Assembly (NCBI GenBank): GCA_018714105.1
Contig: DVNW01000016.1
Span: 1 to 64,000 of the forward strand
DNA from: Candidatus Faecicola pullistercoris
Lineage (GTDB): Bacteria; Bacillota; Clostridia; Christensenellales; CAG-917
Direction of reading: 5' to 3'
DNA length: 64,000 bases
Part shown: positions 16,180 to 24,684 of the stretch, piece by piece
Numbering within the stretch: the stretch's first letter is position 1
Layout of the letters: every line of letters begins with the position of its first letter
Program-made: the position numbers and the translations under genes
The notes under the pieces: model-generated
The model's input: the letters and a program-made list of their open reading frames with translations, nothing else
The model's database searches: none
What the model was told of the DNA's origin: nothing

Positions 16180-17748
16180 CTATATTTTGATTTCTGCAAA
16201 ATACAAAATTTCGTTGTAGTTGATTTTTCCTATTTCGGCAAGTACGAATACCCTGTTGTCGGAGGTTACGGTAACGCATGAATAGCCCGCGGCTCCGTTG
16301 TATACGGGGTAGGTTATCCAATTGTCGCCGCCGTCCTCGCTTACGCCGAGCGTCAGATTTACGCGGGTGTGGAAAGAGTCGGGGTAACTCATAATAAGTT
16401 TACCGTCTTTTACCGCTACCGAACTCATGCAAATCGGGCTTCTGAGCGTGGTATCCACAGTCTGTTCGTACCAGGTTTCGCCGCCGTCGTCCGAATAGGA
16501 CAGGCGCTGATACTGTTCGGGATGATAAGTGCTGCAACCCGTCATGTCGCGTATTACCATGACAAGGGTACCGTCGTCGAGTTCTGCCGCTTCGCACTCG
16601 TTGCCCGTGCCTGCGTTTTCGCCCTTAATCCAGGTGAGGCCGTTGTCGTCGCTGTACATCACAAAGGCGTATCCTCCGCTGCTTGCGGGAACGATAATTC
16701 TGCCTTTGCGTTCGCCGGTTTTAAGCTGTATGCTTTTTCCGGGGCCTATCATGAGAGTGTGCTGACGCACGCCGTCCGCACCGCCTCCCGAAGTATCGGT
16801 CTGCTCGAAACTTATATCCTGCGGAGTTTCGTTAAGCGTGAGCGTAAGGTTGCTTTCCACCCTGAAACGCGCGTTGTAAGTTTTGTAATCGTATTTGTCG
16901 GCTTCGGTACCCGTCATATACGGAAAGTTCACCAGACCCGTTTCGGAGTCGAGTACGGGGGTGGGGTTGCCGTATTTGCCGATTTGGTCGGTGTAGGACA
17001 GAAGTATTTTAAGGTCGCTCCACGTCTTGCCGCCGTCTTCAGAGGTCTTGTACACAAGGTCGATACTGCCCGTATCGTGCGAGGAATTCCGTCTGCCTTC
17101 CGCGGACGCAAGAAGCACGTCCTCGGTAAGAGTCATACCGTATTTCTCGTTAAGTACCTCATGGTCCAGCGCGATTATCGACGGTATCCTGAAAGTAGCG
17201 TATCCGCTTTCGCCGTTTTTAAATAAAAACTGCCCGTTGTCAAGAATGTCGTCGTTGAATTTGCCGTAGCCCTGCGTGTTGTACCATATTATGCCCGTCA
17301 GCATTACGGCTATCAGCATGGCGCAAGTGATTATGCTTACCGTATGACGCCTGAATATCAGTTCAAGAAGCGCGCCTATGAGAGTAATTACTCCCGCCGC
17401 TATCAGAATTATTATGGTCATCGTACTGAGGGCAAGCGGCTGAACGTAGTCGATTATAAACGATTTGAGAACTATGGCTATAAGCATGGCGACCGCCGCC
17501 GCCAGCAATACTATCGCCGCATATAACGCGTATTTTCCGCCCGACGCCTTCTTTAAGGTCAGTACGTATCCAACCGGCAGAATCAGCATGGTTATGGCGA
17601 ACAGCACGGCCATAACGCCCGCGCTGAAAAATACATCCTTGTTAAATACCAAAAACATTATCAGCCCTACGGCCAGAAGCATGAAGCCGAAAAATATTAC
17701 CGCGTCGGCAATTATCCGCTTGACGTTTTTGTTTTTTTCGCTGTCCAT
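16180..17748 (-). CDS. Membrane-anchored sialidase (GH33-like)
   Basis: A 522-residue protein. The first ~165 residues hold five hydrophobic membrane segments separated by short loops; the remainder is a six-bladed-propeller sialidase. The FRIP motif is present (ATFRIPSI), with an EGRRNSSHDTGS segment and four Asp-box-like repeats (SEDGGKTW, SDDNGLTW, SDDGGETW, SEDGGDNW). GH33 enzymes release terminal sialic acid from host glycans. Five membrane spans would place the propeller outside the cell if the N-terminus is inside. The ATG at 17748 (MDSEKNKN) follows AAGGTGGG; a TTG five codons upstream lies inside that site. Multi-span anchoring is unusual, since sialidases normally have a signal peptide. 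No sialate uptake genes are nearby. Confidence 0.88.
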   Translation of the reverse strand: MDSEKNKNVKRIIADAVIFFGFMLLAVGLIMFLVFNKDVFFSAGVMAVLFAITMLILPVGYVLTLKKASGGKYALYAAIVLLAAAVAMLIAIVLKSFIIDYVQPLALSTMTIIILIAAGVITLIGALLELIFRRHTVSIITCAMLIAVMLTGIIWYNTQGYGKFNDDILDNGQFLFKNGESGYATFRIPSIIALDHEVLNEKYGMTLTEDVLLASAEGRRNSSHDTGSIDLVYKTSEDGGKTWSDLKILLSYTDQIGKYGNPTPVLDSETGLVNFPYMTGTEADKYDYKTYNARFRVESNLTLTLNETPQDISFEQTDTSGGGADGVRQHTLMIGPGKSIQLKTGERKGRIIVPASSGGYAFVMYSDDNGLTWIKGENAGTGNECEAAELDDGTLVMVIRDMTGCSTYHPEQYQRLSYSDDGGETWYEQTVDTTLRSPICMSSVAVKDGKLIMSYPDSFHTRVNLTLGVSEDGGDNWITYPVYNGAAGYSCVTVTSDNRVFVLAEIGKINYNEILYFAEIKI

Positions 17749-17860
17749 AAAACCCACCTTCAATATTATTAGGTTAATCCTATTGTATAATAAACGCGCC
17801 CGATAAGCAAGCGAATTTCCTCCTGCAAACGTTCAAATACAGCAATCAGGCTTTTAAGTG

Positions 17861-17889
17861 TTGATAAAAAAGCGGACGGGTGTTATAAT
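17861..17889 (+). promoter_or_regulatory. Promoter of the GH36 gene
   Basis: TTGATA (17861-17866), 17 bp spacer, TATAAT (17884-17889) with TG upstream. About 130 nt of untranslated leader follow before the ATG at 18021; no regulatory RNA is recognised there. Confidence 0.75.
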
Positions 17890-18020
17890 TAAAAAAGTTG
17901 AAGTTACGCGGAAAGTTTATTTCCGAAAAATTTATACCTGTTTTACATTTTTGAGCTATATTGATAAAAACGCGCTTTGCGTCCGAAAGCGCCGCGCATT
18001 ATATATTCAAGGAGGCCGAT

Positions 18021-19664
18021 ATGAGCATTTCTGCCGATAATAATACTTCAAACGGATATTTCAAAGTAATAAGGACGTTTACGGACAATTCCGATTACGG
18101 CAAAGCCGAAGCCCGTGCGTTTCTTAACGAAAACAGGCTGGAAATTGCGGCAGTAAGCGACAAAGCGTTTACTGCGGACAGAATAGGGGTGGAACTGAGT
18201 TACGACTATTTGCCCGACGATAAAATCTTTGTGAACGGTTTTCAGTCCTGGACGGACAGCAGGGAATATTCCGCAGGCGAGAAAATGTATGCGCCCTCTC
18301 TTCTTGCTAAGGCCGTATTTAACAGCGCTTTGGGCAAAAAGAAAGGGCTGGATAACGCCGGCGACAGAGGAATTGCGAGCGTCGCAAGAAAAAAGGGCCT
18401 CTTTTACGGCATATCTTACGGCTATGTCAGGCGCGGGTCCGTCGTGGATCTGTTCGGCTCGCTCAGCGAAAGATCGGGATATACGGTAATCGAGTTCGAC
18501 GTCGGACGGAATACTGTTACTCTGACCGTCGACGTGAAAGGTAAACTCATAAGCGCGGGCACTACGGTCATAACCTCGGTCGTCAGGATAAATGACGAAT
18601 ACGATAAGGCGTTTGACGGCTATTTCCGAGCCATGGGGATAAAGCCCGTTAAAAGAGATATTCTCAACGGTTATACCACCTGGTACAATTATTACGGCAA
18701 TATCGACAGCAAAATTGTGGAACGGGACCTTGCCGCAATAAGCAAACTCGACTGCAAAGTGGATATTTTCCAGATAGACGACGGCTATCAGGCCGACATA
18801 GGGGATTGGCTTAACCGCAAAGAAGACAAATTCCCCGAGGGCATGAAAGAACTGGCTCAAAAAATACATTCCCGCAACATGCTTGCCGGACTTTGGCTTG
18901 CGCCTTTCGCGGCGGGTAAAAACAGTTTTATCGGCAAGCGGCATCCCGACTGGCTTTTAAAAGACGAATCCGGCAGACCCCTGACGGCGGGAGCGAACTG
19001 GGGCGGATTTTACGCTTTGGATATTTATAACGCAGAGGCGCGCGCGTATATCGAAAAAGTATTCCGTACCGTACTTTTCGATTGGGGCTACGACCTGGTC
19101 AAACTGGATTTCTTATATTGCGCGGCGCTTGTGCCCTTACACGGTAAATCACGAGGCGAAATAATGTGCGACGCCGTGGATTTGTTGCGCGAGTGCTGCA
19201 AAGACAAGCTTATTCTCGGTTGCGGCGTTCCTCTCGCGCCCGCTTTCGGCAAATTCGATTATTGCCGCATCGGTCCCGATCTCGGGCTGAAATGGGGTAA
19301 AAACCGCATGGATACCAGAGAGGGCGTTTCCACTTCGCACGCAATACTCAACAGCGTGTTCAGAAGACATCTTAACAACAGGGCTTTCGGCAACGACCCC
19401 GACGTTTTTCTGCTTAGAGACAAAAACATAAAACTGACCGAAAGCGAAAAAAACACGGTTTCCGTTATCAATAAACTCTGCGGAAGCGTGCTTTTTACTT
19501 CGGATAATATTCAGGAGTATTCGGATGACAAAATTAAGCATATCGGGCGGATATTTGATAAAAACAGCTGGAAATTACTGGAAGCCGATATATGCGGCAA
19601 CCGCTTGTCGGTAATATACGAAGCGGAAGGGGAGAAACGCCGCCTGGATACCGAAATCTATTGA
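18021..19664 (+). CDS. GH36-like alpha-galactosidase
   Basis: A 547-residue glycoside hydrolase of clan GH-D. The (beta/alpha)8 barrel is clear: FQIDDGYQADIGDW, FPEGMKELAQKIHSRNMLAG, LWLAPFAAGKNS, HPDWLLKD and GFYALDIYNAEARAY. The nucleophile motif is VKLDFLY (Asp near 363), and the probable acid/base Asp is in CRIGPDLG (near 420). It would release alpha-galactose from melibiose- or raffinose-type sugars or host glycans. It is shorter than many GH36 enzymes (~700), with a reduced N-terminal beta domain. No signal peptide is seen, so it is probably cytosolic. The ATG at 18021 has AAGGAGG. No sugar transporter adjoins it. Confidence 0.92.
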   Translation: MSISADNNTSNGYFKVIRTFTDNSDYGKAEARAFLNENRLEIAAVSDKAFTADRIGVELSYDYLPDDKIFVNGFQSWTDSREYSAGEKMYAPSLLAKAVFNSALGKKKGLDNAGDRGIASVARKKGLFYGISYGYVRRGSVVDLFGSLSERSGYTVIEFDVGRNTVTLTVDVKGKLISAGTTVITSVVRINDEYDKAFDGYFRAMGIKPVKRDILNGYTTWYNYYGNIDSKIVERDLAAISKLDCKVDIFQIDDGYQADIGDWLNRKEDKFPEGMKELAQKIHSRNMLAGLWLAPFAAGKNSFIGKRHPDWLLKDESGRPLTAGANWGGFYALDIYNAEARAYIEKVFRTVLFDWGYDLVKLDFLYCAALVPLHGKSRGEIMCDAVDLLRECCKDKLILGCGVPLAPAFGKFDYCRIGPDLGLKWGKNRMDTREGVSTSHAILNSVFRRHLNNRAFGNDPDVFLLRDKNIKLTESEKNTVSVINKLCGSVLFTSDNIQEYSDDKIKHIGRIFDKNSWKLLEADICGNRLSVIYEAEGEKRRLDTEIY

Positions 19665-19742
19665 ACCCGTCTTTAACGCAATCCTGTTTTTACAAGCGTG
19701 CCCGAAACATAATCCCTTAATATAAGTCTAATATAAAAGCCG

Positions 19743-19771
19743 AAAAAAAGGGCGTGAGTTCGAACACGCCC
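19743..19771 (-). terminator. tRNA-Ser terminator
   Basis: GGGCGTG (19750-19756) pairs with CACGCCC (19765-19771); on the minus strand a run of seven Ts follows. Confidence 0.88.
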
Positions 19772-19776
19772 CCCTG

Positions 19777-19865
19777 TGGCGGAGGCGGAGGGATTCGAAC
19801 CCCCGTGGGCTTGCACCCAAACGGTTTTCAAGACCGCCTCGTTATGACCGCTTCGATACGCCTCC
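19777..19865 (-). tRNA. tRNA-Ser (anticodon TGA), CCA encoded
   Basis: Acceptor stem GGAGGCG/CGCCTCC with discriminator G and encoded CCA. The anticodon stem encloses CTTGAAA, giving TGA, which reads UCN serine codons. A long variable arm (GGGTGCAAGCCC) confirms the class II serine type. Promoter and terminator both sit tightly around it. Confidence 0.96.
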
Positions 19866-19887
19866 GTGTATTCGGTTTTCGTGTGTA

Positions 19888-19916
19888 ATTTTAGCAAATT
19901 ATCAAAATGATGTCAA
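19888..19916 (-). promoter_or_regulatory. tRNA-Ser promoter
   Basis: On the minus strand: TTGACA (19916-19911), 17 bp spacer, TAAAAT (19893-19888), about 23 bp before the tRNA 5' end. Confidence 0.85.
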
Positions 19917-19942
19917 TCGAAACCCCTTAAAATTACTTTCCG

Positions 19943-19972
19943 TTGACACGCGCTTAGCGGATATGGTATTAT
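19943..19972 (+). promoter_or_regulatory. Promoter of the RyR membrane-protein pair
   Basis: TTGACA (19943-19948), 18 bp spacer, TATTAT (19967-19972). It overlaps an in-frame ATG at 19963, which rules that ATG out as the start of the following gene. Confidence 0.75.
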
Positions 19973-20007
19973 TTTTACATAAAACTGTGTTACAGAGGCG
20001 GAGATTT

Positions 20008-22197
20008 ATGACGGCTGTCAGCGTGGTATGTCTTATATTGATGATTATGTTGTTCGGGTACGTGGCGGGCAAGTTTTTAAAGACGGACAGAAAGGACAAA
20101 TTAAAGTTTTTAAAGAGTTTTAAAAAGGGTAAATTCGTACTTATATATCTGGTTGCCGTACCTCTTTACTGGATGGGCATAGTTTACAAAGGCGAGCCCG
20201 CAGGCGGGGCGCTTCTGATGGCCATAAAGGCCACGGTGGACCTGGTTGTGCTGAAATACGACTATTCCAGCGCGGCGGCGCTGATGAGCGATAATCTTAT
20301 TTACCGCATTACAATGGACGTATGTTTTGTCATGGTTGCGCTTAACGCGTTGCTGTTTACTTTTACCATAGTGGGGGAAAGGATAGCGAATAAGGTCAGA
20401 GTAAATCTCGCTGCCCGAGGGAAGGACGAATTGTTTGTGATTATAGGCTACAACGCCGAGAACAGACAGATTTTGCAGTCGGTAACCGAAGCCGGAGGAA
20501 AGGCTCTGGTGCTTGACAAGGTTACGGCGGAATTGCAGGACGAAATGTTTGTGGCAAGAGCCGGGCTTGTGGCTTTCGGCGCGGGCGACGACGCGGGGAA
20601 AACCCTTAAAAAACTTTTAGGCTCGACCGACGGAAGAAAGATTACCGTTATTATAAATACGGGCGACGACGTAAAGGGTATACTTATTACGGGACAGCTT
20701 TGCGATATGATACTTGCCGACGGGCTTGACGCGAAGAGTTTCGAGAGGGAAAAAGGGCTTTCGGTTTATACTTTCGGCGCGCCGCAGAACAAATCCGCTT
20801 TCATACATTTTGTGGAAAAATCTCAGGGGACGATTGCTTACGTCGACAAATATAAACTCATTGCCCTCGATTTTGTCAGCCGCTATCCGCTTACCGCCTT
20901 CATGAGCGCGGACGAACTCGATTACGACAAAGGCCTTCTGAAAAGCGACGTTCAGCCGAACGTCGTCATGGTAGGATTCGGAAAAACCAATCAGCAGCTG
21001 TTTCTTACCTCGGTTGCCAACAATCAGTTCATTACGCAAGGCGCCGCAGGGCCGGAAGTCAAAACGGTCAGATACAATATATACGACAAGGAAGACTCCA
21101 AAAACGACAAGAATTTAAATCATACTTATTACCGTTATTCCAACGAATTTTCAGGGAAGGCGGCGGACGGTAAAGAATATCTGCCCCTGCCGGCCGAGCC
21201 TGCCGAAGTGCATTTCCGCAAGATGAACATCAACGATACCGAGTTTTACAAATCGCTGAGGCTAAGCCTTTCGGCGGATGCGGGAAATAAGCCGTTCAAT
21301 TACGTTATAATCGCTTTCGGAAAAGATACCGAAAACCTCGACCTTGCAGACAAGCTCTCGCTCAAGCTCAAAGAATGGGGGCTTGCCGACCGCACCAAAC
21401 TGTTCGTCAAGATACGCGACAACGCTTTGAGCAAGCGCATAATAGCCGAGGAAATAAACAAGGAGGAGGGATTTATACCGTTCGGCAACGAAAAGGCCGT
21501 AGTATACAATATTTCCTCGATAGCGGACGAAAGCACGGAAAAAATGGCGAGATTCAAGCATTTTACCTACGCCGTTGTGGATTACCTTAAATCGCACCCT
21601 TCCGAAAACGACGCCGAAATCCGCGACATACTCAGGTCGGCGGCGGAAAAATGGTATAAAAAATGGGTGCAGGTGCAGAGAGATTCCAACGTGTACGCCT
21701 GTCTGAGCATACGCAGTAAATTAAATATGGCGGGATTCGATTTTGCCGCGGCGTCTTCGCCCGAGCCGGACGCGGAAGATGAGTTTTACTTAAAATATCA
21801 GCAGGGCAATCCTATCGTGCCCGACCCCGAATTTGCAGGGAAAACTTTTTTGGGCAAAAGCATTATCGCTTACGACAACGATTTTAAAAAGGATACCCTC
21901 AGGGCGAACATGGCCGTACAGGAGCATTACAGGTGGAACGCCTATATGATTTCCAGCGGCATTATCCCTTCGTCTGTGGAGCAAATTAAAAGCGAGGGGG
22001 GAAAGAACCTTGCGCTCAGGCGTCACGGCAACATAACCACTATGCAGGGGCTTGTCGAGTACAGAAAGATTATGGCCGCGCTTAACGGCACCGACGAGGA
22101 TAGAGAAGACGTAATACGGTACGACTATCAGCTTATGGACGATGCGGGCTGGCTTCTGAAAAAGAACGGCTGTAAAATAATCAAACGGGGCGAATAA
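20008..22197 (+). CDS. Membrane protein with Rossmann-like segments and C-terminal RyR-like domain (pair member 1)
   Basis: A 729-residue protein. Membrane segments are seen near 3-22, 43-60 and 103-123. Then come Rossmann-type beta-alpha starts: ELFVIIGYNAENRQIL (141-156), PNVVMVGFGKTNQQLF (317-332) and NYVIIAFGKDTENL (431-444). These resemble the TrkA-N/RCK nucleotide-binding modules of potassium channels and transporters, but no channel filter (TxGYG) is visible. The C-terminus resembles an RyR repeat: EHYRWNAY (639-646), RRHGNITTMQGLVEY (671-685), and WLLKKNGCKIIKR at the end. The ATG at 20008 is chosen because an earlier in-frame ATG lies inside the promoter. The partner gene starts 15 bp downstream. 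No known function; inferred membrane-linked nucleotide or redox sensor. Confidence 0.75.
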   Translation: MTAVSVVCLILMIMLFGYVAGKFLKTDRKDKLKFLKSFKKGKFVLIYLVAVPLYWMGIVYKGEPAGGALLMAIKATVDLVVLKYDYSSAAALMSDNLIYRITMDVCFVMVALNALLFTFTIVGERIANKVRVNLAARGKDELFVIIGYNAENRQILQSVTEAGGKALVLDKVTAELQDEMFVARAGLVAFGAGDDAGKTLKKLLGSTDGRKITVIINTGDDVKGILITGQLCDMILADGLDAKSFEREKGLSVYTFGAPQNKSAFIHFVEKSQGTIAYVDKYKLIALDFVSRYPLTAFMSADELDYDKGLLKSDVQPNVVMVGFGKTNQQLFLTSVANNQFITQGAAGPEVKTVRYNIYDKEDSKNDKNLNHTYYRYSNEFSGKAADGKEYLPLPAEPAEVHFRKMNINDTEFYKSLRLSLSADAGNKPFNYVIIAFGKDTENLDLADKLSLKLKEWGLADRTKLFVKIRDNALSKRIIAEEINKEEGFIPFGNEKAVVYNISSIADESTEKMARFKHFTYAVVDYLKSHPSENDAEIRDILRSAAEKWYKKWVQVQRDSNVYACLSIRSKLNMAGFDFAAASSPEPDAEDEFYLKYQQGNPIVPDPEFAGKTFLGKSIIAYDNDFKKDTLRANMAVQEHYRWNAYMISSGIIPSSVEQIKSEGGKNLALRRHGNITTMQGLVEYRKIMAALNGTDEDREDVIRYDYQLMDDAGWLLKKNGCKIIKRGE

Positions 22198-22212
22198 CCC
22201 GGAGGACGGATA

Positions 22213-24519
22213 ATGTTAGCGGGAATTTTATGCGGTTGCGTTACGGTTGCGGCGCTTTACGCCGTTACGATGCTGGCATATTTCAGGCTGAGACGCAAGT
22301 ATGCCGAAACCAAATACGCCGTTGAGGCGGGAATAGCGCTTTTTGCCATAGCGGTCAGCGTAATTACGAGAATGTATATTCTGACCGAGCTCGGGGACGG
22401 CACTTTCGAATCGGGCTTTTCGGCGGCGCTTTTTGCCATATATTCGGGCATCGGCGGTCTGGCATTCGAAGGAATCGACAGCGTAAGCGGAGTAGAGCTT
22501 AATTATATAAATTGCATATATTCGGGTGTTTCGCTTTACGCGGGCCTTATCGCATTGAGCGTGATTACCGCTACCGCAAGTTATGAAATTTACAGTAAAG
22601 CGGGTTTATTGGGTTTAAAGCTGAGGTTAAAGCTAGGTATTTGTACGGACGTGTACGTTTTTAAAACGGCTACGCCCGATACTTTGCTGCTTGCCGAGAG
22701 TATCAAGAACCGTTATTCCGAAAAAGAGTTCCGGAGCCGCCGCGTCAGGATTGTTTATTGCGGCGAGCTTCTCGAACCGTTTGACAGAAAAAACTTTCTG
22801 CATAAAGAAATTATGAGCAGAGGCTTTTTGTACTGGTCTTACAACGACAGACCGGGCGGCGGGAAATCCGTACTCAGAAGGCTCGGGCTTTATATCCGCA
22901 ACGACGCGCACGGGGTGCGGGCGTCGAAAAACAAGGGCGGCGTATACGTGTTCGCTTTCGCGCAGGACCAAGACCTGGTGGGAAGCGAGAGTGTCAACGG
23001 TAAAAGCGTTTTTAAAGAAATTTCGCTTATTCTCAAAGAAAACAGCAAGGACTGTTCAGGGCTTCATACGGTAACGGATTTTTATCTGCTTACGGGAAGC
23101 GAACTCAATTACGAATATTACGAAAGAGTTACCGACGACATTGTTTCCTCGGCCGCGAAAAAGGCGGGAGCGGATGCGGAAAAGCTTAAAAAGTATTTTC
23201 AGGTGCACGTAATTAACGAATCCGTGCTTGCAGGCATGAGTCTTACGGGCAGACGCATGGAAGCCGACGGCGAAAACGGGAACGGCGATTTCGCGCCGGT
23301 CGGAGACGGTAAGCATTACGCCGTTGTGCTGGGCTTTGGCGAAACCGGCAAACAGGCAATGAATTCGGTATACGTGAACAACGCCTGTTTCGACGAGAGA
23401 GGCGTTCCGCTGAGTTTCGAAGCGGACGTGTTCGACACCGTTGCCACGAGTAAGGCCGGTCTTTACAAAAGCACGCATCCTCTTACCGTGTGCATAAGCA
23501 AGGGCGACAGCCTTTCTCCTATATCCCGTGAAGACGATTTCGCGGTGAATGCCGAACTCCGACGTATTTCCGAAGCTTATGAGCCCGCAATAAAAAGCTT
23601 TGCGGAAAAGGGCGTGAAAGGTATGGATTTCGGTTTCGTCGCAAGAGAAATGAAGTTTCCCGTGATAGCTTTCCATAACGTCGACTGCACGGAACTGGAG
23701 TTTGCGTCTTCCATGAAGTACGACGGCCGTTTAACTTTCGGCGGACGGTCGGTCGACAGCCTTATAATAGCGCTTGGCGACGATGAAAAAGACATAGCTG
23801 CGGCCAACGCCTTTATAGACGAAATCAAGACAAAAGGATCTGCCTTACCGCGCGGAACCCGCAAACAGTACGTTTACGTTCATCTGCACGACGACAGAAA
23901 TTACGCGCGCATCAACTGGACCGAGGCCGATAACGAGGCATATCCGCATATCGGTATAGTGCTTTTCGGAAACAGGGGTTATATTTTCAGTTACAACCGC
24001 ATTGTGGACGAAAAACAGAATATGAAATACAGTTACGGTTATCATCTGATTGCCGACGGAGGACGGAAAGATTGCGTCGCCGAAAACGAAATTTCGGGTA
24101 TTTTCACTAAAATAAAAGACAATATCAAGAGCGGAGACAATACCGATTTTCTTCCGCACCTCAAAAAAATAAGCGGTATTGTTTCCACGCTCGAACCGCA
24201 TGAGTATAAAGAAAAATGGCTATACACGAAAGAGTATAAAAAAGAATCCAACAGGGCGGCGGAGCGGTTCGGACGCAGATTCCGCCGAGAGCTGGATACC
24301 AAAAAAGAACTGACGGGAGCCGAACTTATGAAACTTGCCGAACTCGAGCACGACCGCTGGAACAGGTTTTATATCGCGCACGGGTGGTATTACTCATTCA
24401 CGGGTAAGCGCGAAAGCGACAGGGTGCATAACTGTCTGTGTCCTTTCGCTTTTCTGTCGGAGGATACGCGGGCATACGATATTGTCAACGTGGCTTTGGC
24501 TTACAACCCGAAGAAGTAG
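22213..24519 (+). CDS. Membrane protein with Rossmann-like segment and C-terminal RyR-like domain (pair member 2)
   Basis: A 768-residue protein, the second gene of a two-gene operon. Four membrane segments are seen near 4-24, 36-56, 68-86 and 101-122. A large cytosolic part follows, with strand-like VYVFAFAQDQDL (244-255), a glycine-rich Rossmann start HYAVVLGFGETGKQ (368-381) and a further LIIALGDDEKD. The C-terminal ~64 residues look like an RyR domain: LAELEHDRWNRF (708-719), HGW, RVHNCLCPFAFL, then YDIVNVAL. It parallels its neighbour in plan but is highly diverged. The GGAGGA site gives a clear ATG. It probably forms a complex with the upstream protein. Biological role unknown. Confidence 0.75.
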   Translation: MLAGILCGCVTVAALYAVTMLAYFRLRRKYAETKYAVEAGIALFAIAVSVITRMYILTELGDGTFESGFSAALFAIYSGIGGLAFEGIDSVSGVELNYINCIYSGVSLYAGLIALSVITATASYEIYSKAGLLGLKLRLKLGICTDVYVFKTATPDTLLLAESIKNRYSEKEFRSRRVRIVYCGELLEPFDRKNFLHKEIMSRGFLYWSYNDRPGGGKSVLRRLGLYIRNDAHGVRASKNKGGVYVFAFAQDQDLVGSESVNGKSVFKEISLILKENSKDCSGLHTVTDFYLLTGSELNYEYYERVTDDIVSSAAKKAGADAEKLKKYFQVHVINESVLAGMSLTGRRMEADGENGNGDFAPVGDGKHYAVVLGFGETGKQAMNSVYVNNACFDERGVPLSFEADVFDTVATSKAGLYKSTHPLTVCISKGDSLSPISREDDFAVNAELRRISEAYEPAIKSFAEKGVKGMDFGFVAREMKFPVIAFHNVDCTELEFASSMKYDGRLTFGGRSVDSLIIALGDDEKDIAAANAFIDEIKTKGSALPRGTRKQYVYVHLHDDRNYARINWTEADNEAYPHIGIVLFGNRGYIFSYNRIVDEKQNMKYSYGYHLIADGGRKDCVAENEISGIFTKIKDNIKSGDNTDFLPHLKKISGIVSTLEPHEYKEKWLYTKEYKKESNRAAERFGRRFRRELDTKKELTGAELMKLAELEHDRWNRFYIAHGWYYSFTGKRESDRVHNCLCPFAFLSEDTRAYDIVNVALAYNPKK

Positions 24520-24555
24520 TCGTCTGCGGCGTTTTATACAACGGGCGGAATAAGG

Positions 24556-24584
24556 TTGCCAAAAATCGCTTAGTTTGGTATAAT
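24556..24584 (+). promoter_or_regulatory. Promoter of the glycosyltransferase-ABC operon
   Basis: TTGCCA (24556-24561), 17 bp spacer, TATAAT (24579-24584). A leader of about 95 nt precedes the ATG at 24685. Confidence 0.75.
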
Positions 24585-24684
24585 GGTTGAAACGCTCTCG
24601 GCAGAACGGCCGACAGCGCCGCGCGGGGCAGACTTAAGCATAATAAGGCCGTGCCTTCACGCCCGAATTCTTCAGGAGAAAATT

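Noticed and set aside
19673..19897. Open frame across the tRNA-Ser region
   Set aside because: It covers a perfect tRNA, its promoter and terminator, so it is not a protein gene.
20008..24519. Potassium channel (TrkA/Kch type) for the RyR pair
   Set aside because: No selectivity filter (TxGYG/GFG between two membrane helices) is visible; only the Rossmann segments resemble channel-associated domains.
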